Made by a program: the position numbers and the translations under genes. From NCBI RefSeq assembly GCF_900109945.1, contig NZ_FOBX01000002.1, forward strand, positions 1 through 64,000: 64,000 bases of DNA. Reading direction: 5' to 3'. This DNA is from Bradyrhizobium sp. OK095 (GTDB lineage: Bacteria > Pseudomonadota > Alphaproteobacteria > Rhizobiales > Xanthobacteraceae). The notes beneath the pieces were generated by a model, which was not told the DNA's origin, searched no databases, and saw only the letters and a program-made list of their open reading frames with translations. Shown here in pieces: positions 1-8,573 of the stretch. How positions within the stretch are numbered: the stretch's first letter is position 1; each line of letters starts with the position of its first letter.

Positions 1-151
1 TCTGATGCTGGCCTCCGATCCAGCCAGCATCTTGAATCACAAACCGCCGCCCGACGGAATCCCTCCCGATTCAATCAATCGATGAACCGCTCTAGAGCGC
101 TCGGCAGGGGCGATCCGCCTGACCAATAGTGGCGGCCACGCCAAGGCGCTG

Positions 152-778
152 GTGACGATCAACGACACAGCGATCACCACACCGGACGGGAGAATCTTGT
201 TCCGTATCGCACGAAGCTGGATCGAGAACGGGGATCGGGTGGCGCTGCTCGGGGCTAACGGGACGGGCAAGACGCGGCTGGTCGAGAGGTTGCGGGCGGC
301 TCTCGCGGAATCAGACCCGGACATACGAGGGGCGACGAGCCTCAAGCTGGGATACTCCGATCAGGCGCTGTCCCAGCTCGATACGTTTGCGACGCCTTGG
401 GAAGCGGTCAAGCGTCTGAGCAATCTCCCGGATCATCTGACGCGTTCCCAGCTCGCAGGCGCTGGGGTCGGCATCGACGCCCAAGCTGCACCCATCACAC
501 GTCTCTCGGGGGGCCAGCGAGCGCGGCTTGCAATGCTGCTTCTGCGGTTGGTGCAGCCGAATTTCTATCTGCTGGACGAGCCAACCAATCATCTCGATAT
601 CAAGGGCCAGGACATGCTCGAGAGCGAGCTGATCGAACACGGCGCGGCCTGTCTTCTGGTCAGCCACGATCGAGCCTTTGTCCGAGCCGTGGCGACACGA
701 ATTTGGGTCATCACGGGCAAGCGGCTTGTTGAGGTTGATGACTCGGCACCGATCTTTGACAAGCTGATGTCCAATTGA
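152..778 (+). CDS. ABC-F family ATP-binding protein, C-terminal half only (truncated)
   Basis: A single ATP-binding cassette of about 208 residues. It shows Walker A GANGTGKT (residues 34-41), signature LSGGQ (118-122), Walker B with the ABC-F hallmark DEPTNHLD (142-149), and an SH switch histidine (171-172). ABC-F proteins normally have two such domains in about 500-650 residues, act on the ribosome in the cytosol and lack membrane segments. Here only the second domain is present. The same frame reads upstream without interruption to 86, after a TGA at 83-85, so the GTG at 152 is probably not the original start and the gene looks broken. No ribosome-binding site precedes 152. The family call is firm. 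Whether this stub is expressed is doubtful. Confidence 0.7.
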   Translation: MTINDTAITTPDGRILFRIARSWIENGDRVALLGANGTGKTRLVERLRAALAESDPDIRGATSLKLGYSDQALSQLDTFATPWEAVKRLSNLPDHLTRSQLAGAGVGIDAQAAPITRLSGGQRARLAMLLLRLVQPNFYLLDEPTNHLDIKGQDMLESELIEHGAACLLVSHDRAFVRAVATRIWVITGKRLVEVDDSAPIFDKLMSN

Positions 779-841
779 ACCCTGCATTGTTCGCCCCAAT
801 GGCCGGCGTGCGATACATGCTCGAACAAGAGCGGCGCGCTT

Positions 842-967
842 TTGATGCAGCGCGAAGACGGAGCGAAGAAGGTCCGTCGCGGCATGGCCGGTGTGATACG
901 AGGCGGTCGACACGCCGGGGGGCGTGCCTACGGATATTCTCTCCGATGGTCCGCATCAGGCGAGCTT
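842..967 (+). pseudogene. serine recombinase (resolvase/integrase) remnant
   Basis: An internal fragment of about 40 codons. Residues 10-32 of this frame contain KVRRGMAGVIRGGRHAGG followed by RAYGY, and then GEL. This pattern is typical of the Recombinase domain of large serine recombinases, where a stretch like RRG-AGV-R-GR-AGGR-YGY joins the catalytic domain to the DNA-binding domain. No catalytic serine domain is visible upstream. The frame loses resemblance after GEL and ends at 1060, overlapping the 3' end of the convergent binding-protein gene. I read it as debris from a lost mobile element. The assignment rests on motif memory. Confidence 0.5.
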
Positions 968-1035
968 ATGTCCCATGATGAAGATCGACGGAGGGGCGCG
1001 AAGCCCCTTCGTCAGTTGCTGCGATACGCGGTCGT

Positions 1036-1983
1036 TCAGAACGGCGAATCCGGGAAGTAAAAATCTTTTGCGTTAGCCTTGGTGACGAGTGTCGCGTCGA
1101 GGATGTAGCTGCCGCGAACCGGGGCCTGATTGTAGAAGTTGGCGGCGGTCAATTCCATGGCGGTGGCAACCATTGCCGGCGGGTAAAGCACGTCAACCGG
1201 GATCAGCTTGTCGCCGTCCATGACTTTCTTGATCATGTCCTTCGAGCCGGCGCCGGCGATGACATACTGAATGTCGGCCCGCTTTGCCTGATCGATGGCC
1301 TGAAGCACGCCCACGGCCATGTCATCATCCTGACACCACACCACGTCGATCTTGGAGAACTTGGTCAGGTAGTCCTGCATGACCTTGAAGGCATCGTCGC
1401 GATTCCAGTTGCCGAACTGCTTTGCGAGAACCTTTACATTGGAGCCGGAGATCGCCTTGTCGAAGCCGTCCTGGCGCTGCTGGTCGATCGGAATCGGCAG
1501 ACCGCGGATAACGGCGACCTGAGCATTCGGCGTGTTTTTCTTGATGTATTCACCTGCGGTGGCGCCCAGTGCTGGATTGTTACCGGCAACATAGAGATCG
1601 CGAACCGAATTGTCGTTGTTGCTGGGTGCCCGGTCCACAAGCGCGACAAATATGTTCTTGTTCTTCACCTCCTTGATGGCATTGACCAGGGGATCCGGAT
1701 CGGATGGCAGAATGACGAGGGCGTTGATGCCCCGGGTCACGAGGTCCTGTACAGCATTTGCCTGCGTTGCCGGATCGGGAGACGTCTTCACGATGACGTT
1801 CAAGCCCGGATGTTGCGCCATCAGCAGCTTCGCCATCCGTTCGGCATGAAACACCACGCCGGCGGTCCATCCATGGTCGGCGGCGGGAATCGAAACGCCG
1901 ATAGTCACTTTCTTGTCTTCGGCGTGAGCTACGCCCATCAAAGCCGACAGGATGACGGCCAGGCCCAGTATTCGCTTACGCAT
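1036..1983 (-). CDS. sugar ABC transporter substrate-binding protein (ribose/RbsB type)
   Basis: A periplasmic binding protein of 315 residues, presumed to deliver a sugar or polyol to the permease and ATPase encoded upstream in the same operon. A Sec signal peptide occupies about residues 1-21 (MRKR, hydrophobic core, AHA cleavage site). The mature part has the type I periplasmic-binding fold of the Peripla_BP_4 kind (early KVTIGVSIP strand, later DDDMAVGVLQAI). The frame is open for 117 more codons upstream, but the ATG at 1983 is chosen because GGAGG lies just before it and the signal peptide begins there. It is the last gene of the long minus-strand array, 59 bp after the permease. Its ligand is unknown. 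Confidence 0.88.
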   Translation of the reverse strand: MRKRILGLAVILSALMGVAHAEDKKVTIGVSIPAADHGWTAGVVFHAERMAKLLMAQHPGLNVIVKTSPDPATQANAVQDLVTRGINALVILPSDPDPLVNAIKEVKNKNIFVALVDRAPSNNDNSVRDLYVAGNNPALGATAGEYIKKNTPNAQVAVIRGLPIPIDQQRQDGFDKAISGSNVKVLAKQFGNWNRDDAFKVMQDYLTKFSKIDVVWCQDDDMAVGVLQAIDQAKRADIQYVIAGAGSKDMIKKVMDGDKLIPVDVLYPPAMVATAMELTAANFYNQAPVRGSYILDATLVTKANAKDFYFPDSPF

Positions 1984-2042
1984 ATCTTCCTCCCAAGAGC
2001 GGGTCTTGTGACCAGCGACCGGCGACCCGATAACCCGGCCGT

Positions 2043-3047
2043 TTACGATTTCCGTACCAGGGAACGTTGGACCAGCATCGCAACGATGATGATGGCGCCC
2101 TGGATCGCGCCGATCAGATACTCGCTGACGAAATTCGAAAGCAGCATGATGTTGCCGACGATCTCGAGTATGAACGCCCCGCAGATTGTGCCCCAGACGC
2201 GGCCGACGCCGCCGCGCAGCGCGGTGCCACCGACCACGACTGCGGTAATGGCCTGCAACTCCCACATGAGTCCTGTCGTTGCGGACGTAGATCCCAGCCG
2301 TGGCACGTAAAGCAGACATGCCACGGCCACGCACAGGCCCTGGATGACATAGGTCATCGTGCGCACGCGTTCGACGGAGATGCCGGAATAGCGCGCCACG
2401 TCCTCATTGGATCCCACGGCCAGAACATGGCGGCCATAACGCGTTCTGTGCAGCACGAAGGCGCCGACGGCGGCGGTGACGACGATGATGATGATGGGTA
2501 CCGGAATTCCCAGAACCGAGCCGAAATAGGCCGGGCGATACAGGGAATGGATGTCCGGAGACCGCAGCGTGATGGCGCCGCCCTGCGACAGCCATGTCGT
2601 CAGACCGCGATAGATCCCCATGGTGCCGAGCGTGGCGATGAATGGCTCGATGCTGCCGACCGTTGTGATCAGACCGTTGGCAAGGCCGCAAACAGCGCCA
2701 ATGACCATTGCAAGCGCCATCGCGAAGACGAGCATGGTCGCGGGATCAGCGATAACGCCGCTGTTCATGAACATGATCGTCAAGCTGGCGACGAACGCGA
2801 CCATGGAGCCGACGGACAGATCCAGGCCGCCGGCGGATATCACAAAGGTCGCACCGACGGCGATGATGGCGATGAAGGCGCTGCGGGTAATGACGTTCAG
2901 CAGGTTGTCGATGCTGATGAAGTTTGGGTTTGCGATCGTCCCGAGTACCAGAAGAAGGGCCAGCGCCAGGAAAGGGGCGACAGCGCGCAGGTCAATGTCT
3001 TTCCAGGACTTCCGTACTTTTTGAGTATCTGCTGCGAAGTCGGTCAT
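2043..3047 (-). CDS. sugar ABC transporter permease (RbsC type)
   Basis: An inner-membrane permease of 334 residues in the BPD_transp_2 family used by ribose, xylose and inositol importers. It is hydrophobic throughout, with roughly eight to ten membrane segments starting near residue 25. Family-typical stretches include SAGGLDLSVGSMVA near residue 70 and a GGTALRGGVG loop near residue 275. It follows the ATPase gene with a 3-bp gap and precedes the binding protein, the usual Rbs-type order on this strand. It should pair with the two-domain ATPase next door, not with the MalF/MalG-type permeases further upstream in the array. Confidence 0.9.
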   Translation of the reverse strand: MTDFAADTQKVRKSWKDIDLRAVAPFLALALLLVLGTIANPNFISIDNLLNVITRSAFIAIIAVGATFVISAGGLDLSVGSMVAFVASLTIMFMNSGVIADPATMLVFAMALAMVIGAVCGLANGLITTVGSIEPFIATLGTMGIYRGLTTWLSQGGAITLRSPDIHSLYRPAYFGSVLGIPVPIIIIVVTAAVGAFVLHRTRYGRHVLAVGSNEDVARYSGISVERVRTMTYVIQGLCVAVACLLYVPRLGSTSATTGLMWELQAITAVVVGGTALRGGVGRVWGTICGAFILEIVGNIMLLSNFVSEYLIGAIQGAIIIVAMLVQRSLVRKS

Positions 3048-3050
3048 TTC

Positions 3051-4586
3051 TTATGCAGCCTCCCCGGATTTGACGCCAGTCGCCAGCACGACGATCTCGT
3101 TCTCGTTCATGTGCTCGCCTGTTACCGCGCCAACGATCAGCCCGGAGCGCATGACAATGATGCGGTCGCAAATGCCGATCAGTTCCTGCATTTCGGACGA
3201 AACGACGATGATCGAGCGCCCTTGCTCGGCGAGTACCGCGATGAACTTGTAGATCTGTTCCTTGGTGCCGATGTCGATGCCACGTGTCGGCTCGTCGATG
3301 ATAATGATGGAAGGGTCGGTCATCATCATCTTGGCGAGCAGCAGCTTCTGCTGGTTGCCGCCCGAAAGCTGGCCAACGAGCATGTCCTTGCGGCTGGCGC
3401 GGATGTCGAACTCCCCGATCGCCTTGTCGAGCGCGACCCGCTCCTTGGCCCGGTCGATCTGAAACCCGCGCCGGAATTTGTCCAGTGAGGCGAGCGTCAG
3501 GTTGACGCATAGATCCTCGGCCAGCAGCAGGCCCTTGCCCTTTCGATCCTCGCTGAGATAGGCGATGCCGGCCTTCAGGCTGGCGTCGATATGCGGAAAC
3601 TGCACCGGCTTTCCGTTGATGCGGATGACGCCGCGGCCCGGCCGCAGGCCGACGAGGCCTTCCATCAGTTCCGTCCGCCCGGCGCCGACCAGGCCGGCAA
3701 AGCCGAGGATCTCGCCCTTCCCCAGCTGGAACGACGCATGTTGCGCGAAGCCGGAGACGGAAAAATCCTCGATCTCCAGGATTGTTTCCCGCGCAGCGGC
3801 GGCGTGACGATGAGGATAGAGCTTGGCCACATCGCGACCAACCATCAGACGCGCCATATCGACCGGCTGCAATTCGCTCGTCGAATGGCTGGCGACAACG
3901 CGGCCGTCGCGCAGCACTGTGACCTTGTCGGCGATTTGCTTGACCTCCGGCAGACGGTGCGAAATATAGAGGACGCTCACGCCCTTGGAGCGGATATCGG
4001 CGATGACCTTGAGCAATGCCCTGGTTTCGATTGGCGTGAGCGAAGCGGTCGGTTCGTCGAAGATCACCACGCGGTGCGGAACCAGAAGCACCCTGGCTAT
4101 CTGCACGAGCTGACGTTGCGCGATCGAAAGACGTCGCACCACAACGTCGGGATCGACGTCGGCACCGAGATTGCGTATTGCCTGGCGCGCGCCTTCGTTC
4201 ATGGCGCGGTCGTCTACGACGATGCCCTTGGGCAATTCCCGGCCGAGATACACGTTCTGGGCGACCGTGAGATCCGGCGCAAGAAGGATTTCCTGGTGAA
4301 CCAGGACGATCCCGCGATGCTCCGCGTCGACCGGCCCGGTCAGTGTCGCGGTTTCGCCGTCGATCCGCAATTCGCCGCGCGTCGGCTGCAAATGGCCGGC
4401 AAGCAGCTTCATGAGAGTCGATTTGCCGGCACCGTTCTCGCCGATAATGGCGTGAACCTCCCCAGGATACACCGCCAGGCTGACATCATTCAGGACCTCG
4501 ACCGGGCCAAAGGACTTCGACAACCCGACCGCCTCCAGCCTCGGGACTCCGTTGGTGAAGGACAGATCGGCAGCGAGCGCCTTCAT
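3051..4586 (-). CDS. sugar ABC transporter ATP-binding protein (RbsA type, two nucleotide-binding domains)
   Basis: A cytoplasmic ATPase of 511 residues with two fused ABC domains, as in RbsA, XylG and MglA. The N-terminal domain has Walker A GENGAGKS (residues 49-56) and IFDEPTASLT. The C-terminal domain has the degenerate loop GLVGAGRTELM and the signature LSGGNQQK followed by IIIDEPTRGID. The ATG at 4586 is preferred over the one at 4601 because it overlaps the upstream gene's stop as ATGA, a standard translational coupling. It powers the permease at 2043-3047. The binding protein follows that permease, completing a full ribose-type importer. Confidence 0.9.
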   Translation of the reverse strand: MKALAADLSFTNGVPRLEAVGLSKSFGPVEVLNDVSLAVYPGEVHAIIGENGAGKSTLMKLLAGHLQPTRGELRIDGETATLTGPVDAEHRGIVLVHQEILLAPDLTVAQNVYLGRELPKGIVVDDRAMNEGARQAIRNLGADVDPDVVVRRLSIAQRQLVQIARVLLVPHRVVIFDEPTASLTPIETRALLKVIADIRSKGVSVLYISHRLPEVKQIADKVTVLRDGRVVASHSTSELQPVDMARLMVGRDVAKLYPHRHAAAARETILEIEDFSVSGFAQHASFQLGKGEILGFAGLVGAGRTELMEGLVGLRPGRGVIRINGKPVQFPHIDASLKAGIAYLSEDRKGKGLLLAEDLCVNLTLASLDKFRRGFQIDRAKERVALDKAIGEFDIRASRKDMLVGQLSGGNQQKLLLAKMMMTDPSIIIIDEPTRGIDIGTKEQIYKFIAVLAEQGRSIIVVSSEMQELIGICDRIIVMRSGLIVGAVTGEHMNENEIVVLATGVKSGEAA

Positions 4587-5758
4587 CCGACCTTGGTCCA
4601 TACGTTGCCGGCTTTCGAAGACGCTACAGCTGCCTCGATGAAACGCATGCCGGCCAAGCCGTCATGCACGGTTGGATAGATCGTTCCGGCATCGGGTGAA
4701 GCGCCGGTCCGCGCAGCGCGGATTGCCCGCGCAGCTTCGGCATAGATCGTGGCAAAGCCCTCGAGATACCCCTCGGGATGTCCACCCGGCAGGCGGGAGA
4801 CGCGGGCGGCGTCAGGCTGCGCCCCGGCGCCAGCGCGGGTGAGCAGTTGCTTCGGCTGGCCGAAACGGGTGAACCACAGATAGTTCGGATCTTCCTGGGT
4901 CCATTCCAACCCGCCCTTGCTGCCGTAGATGCGCAGCTTGAGGGCGTTTTCGTTGCCCACCGCCACCTGGCTTGTCCACAGCAGGCCACGCGCGCCGCCC
5001 TTGTAACGCAACATGATCTGGACGTCGTCATCGAGCAGGCGGCCAGGCACGAAGGTGGTGAGCTGTGCCAGGAGCGCTTCTGCCTCCAATCCGGTGACGA
5101 ATGCAGCGAGATTGTAAGCGTGTGTTCCGATATCGCCGATGCAGCCGCCGGCTCCCGACCGCTTTGGATCGGTGCGCCACTCGGCCTGCTTGCTTCCCGA
5201 AAGCTCAGTGCGCTCGGTAAGCCAGTCCTGCGGATATTCGACCTGCACGACGCGGACGTCACCCAACTCGCCTTTGGCGACCATCGCGCGCGCCTGCCGC
5301 ATCATCGGATAGCCAGTATAGTTGTGCGTGAGGACGAACACCTTGCCACTGCTTTCCACGAGATCGACCAGCCGCTCAGCGTCCGCCACCGTGGTCGTCA
5401 TCGGCTTGTCGCAGATCACATGGATTCCGGCCTCGAGGAAAGCGCGGGCAGCGGCCGCGTGCACATGGTTCGGCGTCACAATCGACACCACCTCGATCCC
5501 GTCGGGGCGCGCGGCCTCGGCCTTCGCCATCTCCTCGAACGATCCGTAGGATCTTTCGGCCGCGATTCCGAGTTCCACGGCCGACGCCTTCGCCCGGACA
5601 GGTTCCGAGGACAGCGCCCCCGCGACCAGTTCGAACTGCCCGTCGATCCGCGCCGCTATGCGATGAACGGCACCGATAAATGCGCCTTGACCGCCGCCCA
5701 CCATGCCAAGTCTGATGCGGCCACCTGTGCTGTCGTAACCGCTTGCTTCAATCGCCAT
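4583..5758 (-). CDS. Gfo/Idh/MocA family oxidoreductase
   Basis: An NAD(P)-dependent sugar or polyol dehydrogenase of 391 residues. The N-terminal Rossmann fold has the dinucleotide loop GMVGGGQGAFIG near residue 18. The catalytic lysine motif is CDKPM near residue 115. The C-terminal domain carries the conserved GDIGTHAYNL segment near residue 208, whose Asp and His are usual active-site residues. It lies between the TIM-barrel isomerase and the transporter ATPase and is coupled to the latter by ATGA. The family interconverts hydroxyl and keto groups on sugars and inositols. Together with the isomerase and importer it suggests oxidation of an imported cyclic polyol or glycoside. The substrate cannot be told. 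Confidence 0.88.
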   Translation of the reverse strand: MAIEASGYDSTGGRIRLGMVGGGQGAFIGAVHRIAARIDGQFELVAGALSSEPVRAKASAVELGIAAERSYGSFEEMAKAEAARPDGIEVVSIVTPNHVHAAAARAFLEAGIHVICDKPMTTTVADAERLVDLVESSGKVFVLTHNYTGYPMMRQARAMVAKGELGDVRVVQVEYPQDWLTERTELSGSKQAEWRTDPKRSGAGGCIGDIGTHAYNLAAFVTGLEAEALLAQLTTFVPGRLLDDDVQIMLRYKGGARGLLWTSQVAVGNENALKLRIYGSKGGLEWTQEDPNYLWFTRFGQPKQLLTRAGAGAQPDAARVSRLPGGHPEGYLEGFATIYAEAARAIRAARTGASPDAGTIYPTVHDGLAGMRFIEAAVASSKAGNVWTKVG

Positions 5759-5767
5759 GCGAACCTC

Positions 5768-6823
5768 CTAAGCCAGGCCGAGCATCTTGCGGTTCGCCAG
5801 GTCGTCGGTGCCCGCCCCGGCAAAATCGTCGAAGGCGCGCTCGGTCACGCGGATGATGTGGTGTTTGATGAACTCCGCGCCTTCACGCGCGCCGTCCTCG
5901 GGGTGCTTGAGCGCGCATTCCCACTCCAGCACCGCCCAGCTGTCGAAATCGTAGGCTGTCAGCCTGGAGAAGATGCCGCCGAAATCGACTTGTCCGTCGC
6001 CCAGCGAGCGGAACCGCCCTGCCCGGTTTATCCAACTCTGGAAACCGCCATAAACGCCCTGTCGGCCCGTGGGATTGAATTCTGCATCCTTCACGTGGAA
6101 GGCCTTAATGCGCTCGTGATAGATGTCGACGTAATCGAGATAGTCGAGCTGTTGCAGCAGGAGGTGAGACGGATCGTAGAGCAGATTCGCCCGCGCGTGG
6201 TTCTTCACCCGTTCGAGGAACATCTCATAGCTGACGCCGTCATGCAGATCTTCGCCGGGATGAATCTCGTAGCAAACGTCGACGCCGTTCTCGTCGGCAT
6301 AGTCGAGCAGCGGGGTCCAGCGTCTGGCCAACTCATCGAACGCCGCTTCCACGAGTCCGGCCGGACGCTGCGGCCACGGATAGATATAAGGCCATGCCAG
6401 CGCACCGGAGAAGGTGGCATGCGCTTGCAAGCCGAGATGTTTCGATGCTCGAAGCGCGCGCTTCACCTGGTCGATCGCCCATTCGGTACGTGCCGACGGG
6501 TTACCGCGCACTTCCGACGCCGCAAAGCCATCGAAGGCAGCATCATAGGCGGGGTGGACCGCGACGAGCTGCCCCTGGAGATGAGTGGAGAGTTCGGTGA
6601 CCTCCAGGCCGTGCCGTGCGGCGACCCCGTTGATTTCGTCGCAATAGGTCTTTGAATCCGACGCCTTCTTCAGATCGAACAGACGCGCGTCCCAAGTCGG
6701 GATCTGCACACCCTTGTAGCCGAGCGACGATGCCCACGCGCAGATCGCGTCAAACGAGTTGAACGGAGCGGCATCCCCGGCGAACTGCGCCAGGAAAATG
6801 GCTGGGCCCTTTATCGACTTCAT
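5768..6823 (-). CDS. sugar phosphate isomerase/epimerase family protein (TIM barrel)
   Basis: A cytoplasmic enzyme of 351 residues in the xylose-isomerase-like TIM-barrel family (AP_endonuc_2), which includes IolE, IolI and various keto-sugar epimerases. Features include an N-terminal strand with SFDAICAWASSLGYKGVQIP, then CYEIHPGED, LLYDPSHLLLQ and AFHVKDAE, which supply the Glu/Asp/His ligands of a divalent metal. The ATG at 6823 is chosen over the open upstream frame because a GGAGG lies about 8 bases before it. It precedes the Gfo/Idh gene by 9 bp. In 3-keto-sugar and inositol pathways such enzymes act directly with Gfo/Idh dehydrogenases, and that is the inferred role here. Confidence 0.87.
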   Translation of the reverse strand: MKSIKGPAIFLAQFAGDAAPFNSFDAICAWASSLGYKGVQIPTWDARLFDLKKASDSKTYCDEINGVAARHGLEVTELSTHLQGQLVAVHPAYDAAFDGFAASEVRGNPSARTEWAIDQVKRALRASKHLGLQAHATFSGALAWPYIYPWPQRPAGLVEAAFDELARRWTPLLDYADENGVDVCYEIHPGEDLHDGVSYEMFLERVKNHARANLLYDPSHLLLQQLDYLDYVDIYHERIKAFHVKDAEFNPTGRQGVYGGFQSWINRAGRFRSLGDGQVDFGGIFSRLTAYDFDSWAVLEWECALKHPEDGAREGAEFIKHHIIRVTERAFDDFAGAGTDDLANRKMLGLA

Positions 6824-6872
6824 GAGCTTTCCTCCCGAACGTCCCATAGGGTTTACATAGGTAGAGCCGAAA

Positions 6873-7922
6873 TTACGGCAGGTTGTCCCGCAGAAAAATG
6901 TCGATGCGGATGCGCTCCTGGTCGGCACTGATTGGCTCGCCTGAACAATGCGCGAGCAAGACGCGCGCAGCGGACCGTGCCTCGTGGCCGGGATCCTGAT
7001 TGATGATGGCATCGAGCGTGCCGCGAACCAGGAAACGCCGCGTGTGCTGAGTCAGCTCATGAGTGATCCAGACCACCTCGCGGGCGCGGCCCGAGGCCTC
7101 AAGCGCATCGGCGATGCCACGGTTTCCCGCGCCGCAGCAATATATTCCGCGGAGATCGGCATGGCGCGCGAGCAACGCGGTAGTGAGTTCCCGCGTGCGC
7201 TGACTGTCGTCGCGGCCCTCAATGACCGGTAGTCCGATCAGGTTCGGATACTCGCTGGACAGGATCTGGTTGAAGCCGAACTGCCGCTCGGTATGATCGC
7301 GCAGCGACAGCGATCCCGCGATCACGGCGACCGTCCCCTCGCGCCCGGCCAGGAAACGTCCCATCAGTGTCGATGCAGTCCGCCCCGCGGCCGGGTTGTC
7401 GATGCCGACATAATGCAAGCGGCGCGAGCTCGGCGCGTCCGACACGAGGGTCACCACGGCGACCCCGCGCGCGGTGAGCTCGTCGATCGCAGCCCTCACC
7501 CTGGGATGGTCGAGCGCGATGACGGCGACACCCTGATAGGCCGGCGATAGGTCTTCCAGCGCGCCGGCCAGCACATCCGGATCGAACACGTCAACATGGA
7601 GGATATCGATGAAGCCGCGCTGGCCCGCAAGCCACTCCGCGGTGCGCTGGACCTGTTCGGTCAAGTTGGTCATGAAGCTGTTGCTGCCGGTCGGGAGCAC
7701 GAAAGCGAAACGAAAACTCTGCCCGCGTGCGAGCCGGGCGGCCGCGACGTCCGCGACGTAGCCGAGCTTGGCAACGGCGGCCTCGACACGCGCGACGGTC
7801 TTGGCCCGCACACCTTCGCGCCGGTTGACGACACGATCGACGGTTGCAAGCGAAACGCCCGCCGCACGCGCGACGTCCTCGAGCGTGGCGCGAACCGCCG
7901 ACTGCATCGCGCCAGCCGTCAT
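6873..7922 (-). CDS. LacI family transcriptional regulator
   Basis: A DNA-binding repressor of 349 residues. The N-terminal helix-turn-helix reads TLEDVARAAGVSLATVDRVV, followed by the hinge region LGYVADVAAARLARG. A type I periplasmic-binding-like effector domain follows (about residues 60-345). The ATG at 7922 overlaps the ThuA gene stop as ATGA, so it is preferred over 7937. The gene sits in the middle of the eleven-gene array, between the thu-like half and the ribose-type half, and is presumably the pathway regulator sensing a sugar intermediate. I found no clean LacI-type operator, but the divergent promoter at 12739-12902 carries a spaced inverted repeat that could be a target. Confidence 0.9.
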   Translation of the reverse strand: MTAGAMQSAVRATLEDVARAAGVSLATVDRVVNRREGVRAKTVARVEAAVAKLGYVADVAAARLARGQSFRFAFVLPTGSNSFMTNLTEQVQRTAEWLAGQRGFIDILHVDVFDPDVLAGALEDLSPAYQGVAVIALDHPRVRAAIDELTARGVAVVTLVSDAPSSRRLHYVGIDNPAAGRTASTLMGRFLAGREGTVAVIAGSLSLRDHTERQFGFNQILSSEYPNLIGLPVIEGRDDSQRTRELTTALLARHADLRGIYCCGAGNRGIADALEASGRAREVVWITHELTQHTRRFLVRGTLDAIINQDPGHEARSAARVLLAHCSGEPISADQERIRIDIFLRDNLP

Positions 7923-8563
7923 TCGCGCGCCGCCCACAGCATGCCGCGGGTCATCAACGTTCGGATCTCGGGCACGTCGAGCTCGTAGGCGCGGTGGCCG
8001 AGCGAGGAATAGAACACCCTGCCCGCGCCGTATCGCTTCTTCCAGACCACCGGCATCACCACGCCATCGATCCAGGATGCGTGCTCGCCGGTAAAGGTCG
8101 TCGTCGCCAACACCTCATTGGCGGGGTCAACATGCATGTAATATTGCTCGGAACGATGCTCGAAACTCTTCAGGCCCTGAATGATAGGGTCATCCGGCTT
8201 CGTCAAGTCGACCTTGTAGTCGATGATGTTGCCGGGATGGGCGACCCACTGCCCGCCGCACAGGAATTGGTAGTCGACGGACTCGCGGAACGCATCGCAC
8301 ATGCCGCCATGATGGCCGGCGAACCCGACGCCGCTACGCACCGCCGCACAGAGATTGAGCGCTTCCGCCTTCTCGATCTTCGACATCGTGTAGATCGGAA
8401 TGATCAGGGAGAGATCGTGGATCGCGGGATCGGCAAAGGCTGCCGTCGTGGTCTCGATCCGCACCTCAAAGCCTTCCGCCTTCAGCCAACCGCGGATCAT
8501 CGAGGCACAGAGATCGGGATCGTGTCCCGGCCAGCCGCCCCATACAATCAAAGCCTTGCGCAT
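7919..8563 (-). CDS. ThuA domain-containing protein
   Basis: A protein of 214 residues in the ThuA family (glutamine-amidotransferase-like fold), named for the rhizobial trehalose-utilisation operon. The sequence opens MRKALIVWGGWPGHDP, contains GHHGGMCDAFRES and WVAHPGN, and ends with GRVFYSSLGHRAYEL and a helix TLMTRGMLWAA, all usual for the family. The ATG at 8563 is chosen over that at 8569 because GAGG stands about 8 bases ahead of it. It follows the Gfo/Idh gene by 10 bp and overlaps the LacI gene by ATGA. In Sinorhizobium thuA and thuB process imported disaccharides to 3-keto derivatives. A similar job is inferred here. Confidence 0.85.
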   Translation of the reverse strand: MRKALIVWGGWPGHDPDLCASMIRGWLKAEGFEVRIETTTAAFADPAIHDLSLIIPIYTMSKIEKAEALNLCAAVRSGVGFAGHHGGMCDAFRESVDYQFLCGGQWVAHPGNIIDYKVDLTKPDDPIIQGLKSFEHRSEQYYMHVDPANEVLATTTFTGEHASWIDGVVMPVVWKKRYGAGRVFYSSLGHRAYELDVPEIRTLMTRGMLWAARE

Positions 8564-8573
8564 GGTCATTCCC

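Noticed and set aside
1..85. Frame 2 sequence before the TGA at 83-85 as N-terminal part of the ABC-F gene
   Set aside because: The 27 codons visible do not resemble an ABC-F linker clearly enough to support a simple nonsense mutation.
2067..6655. Long plus-strand reading frames opposite the RbsA/Gfo/Idh/isomerase genes
   Set aside because: They are antisense shadows of strongly recognised minus-strand genes, rich in His, Arg and Asp as expected of high-GC reverse frames.
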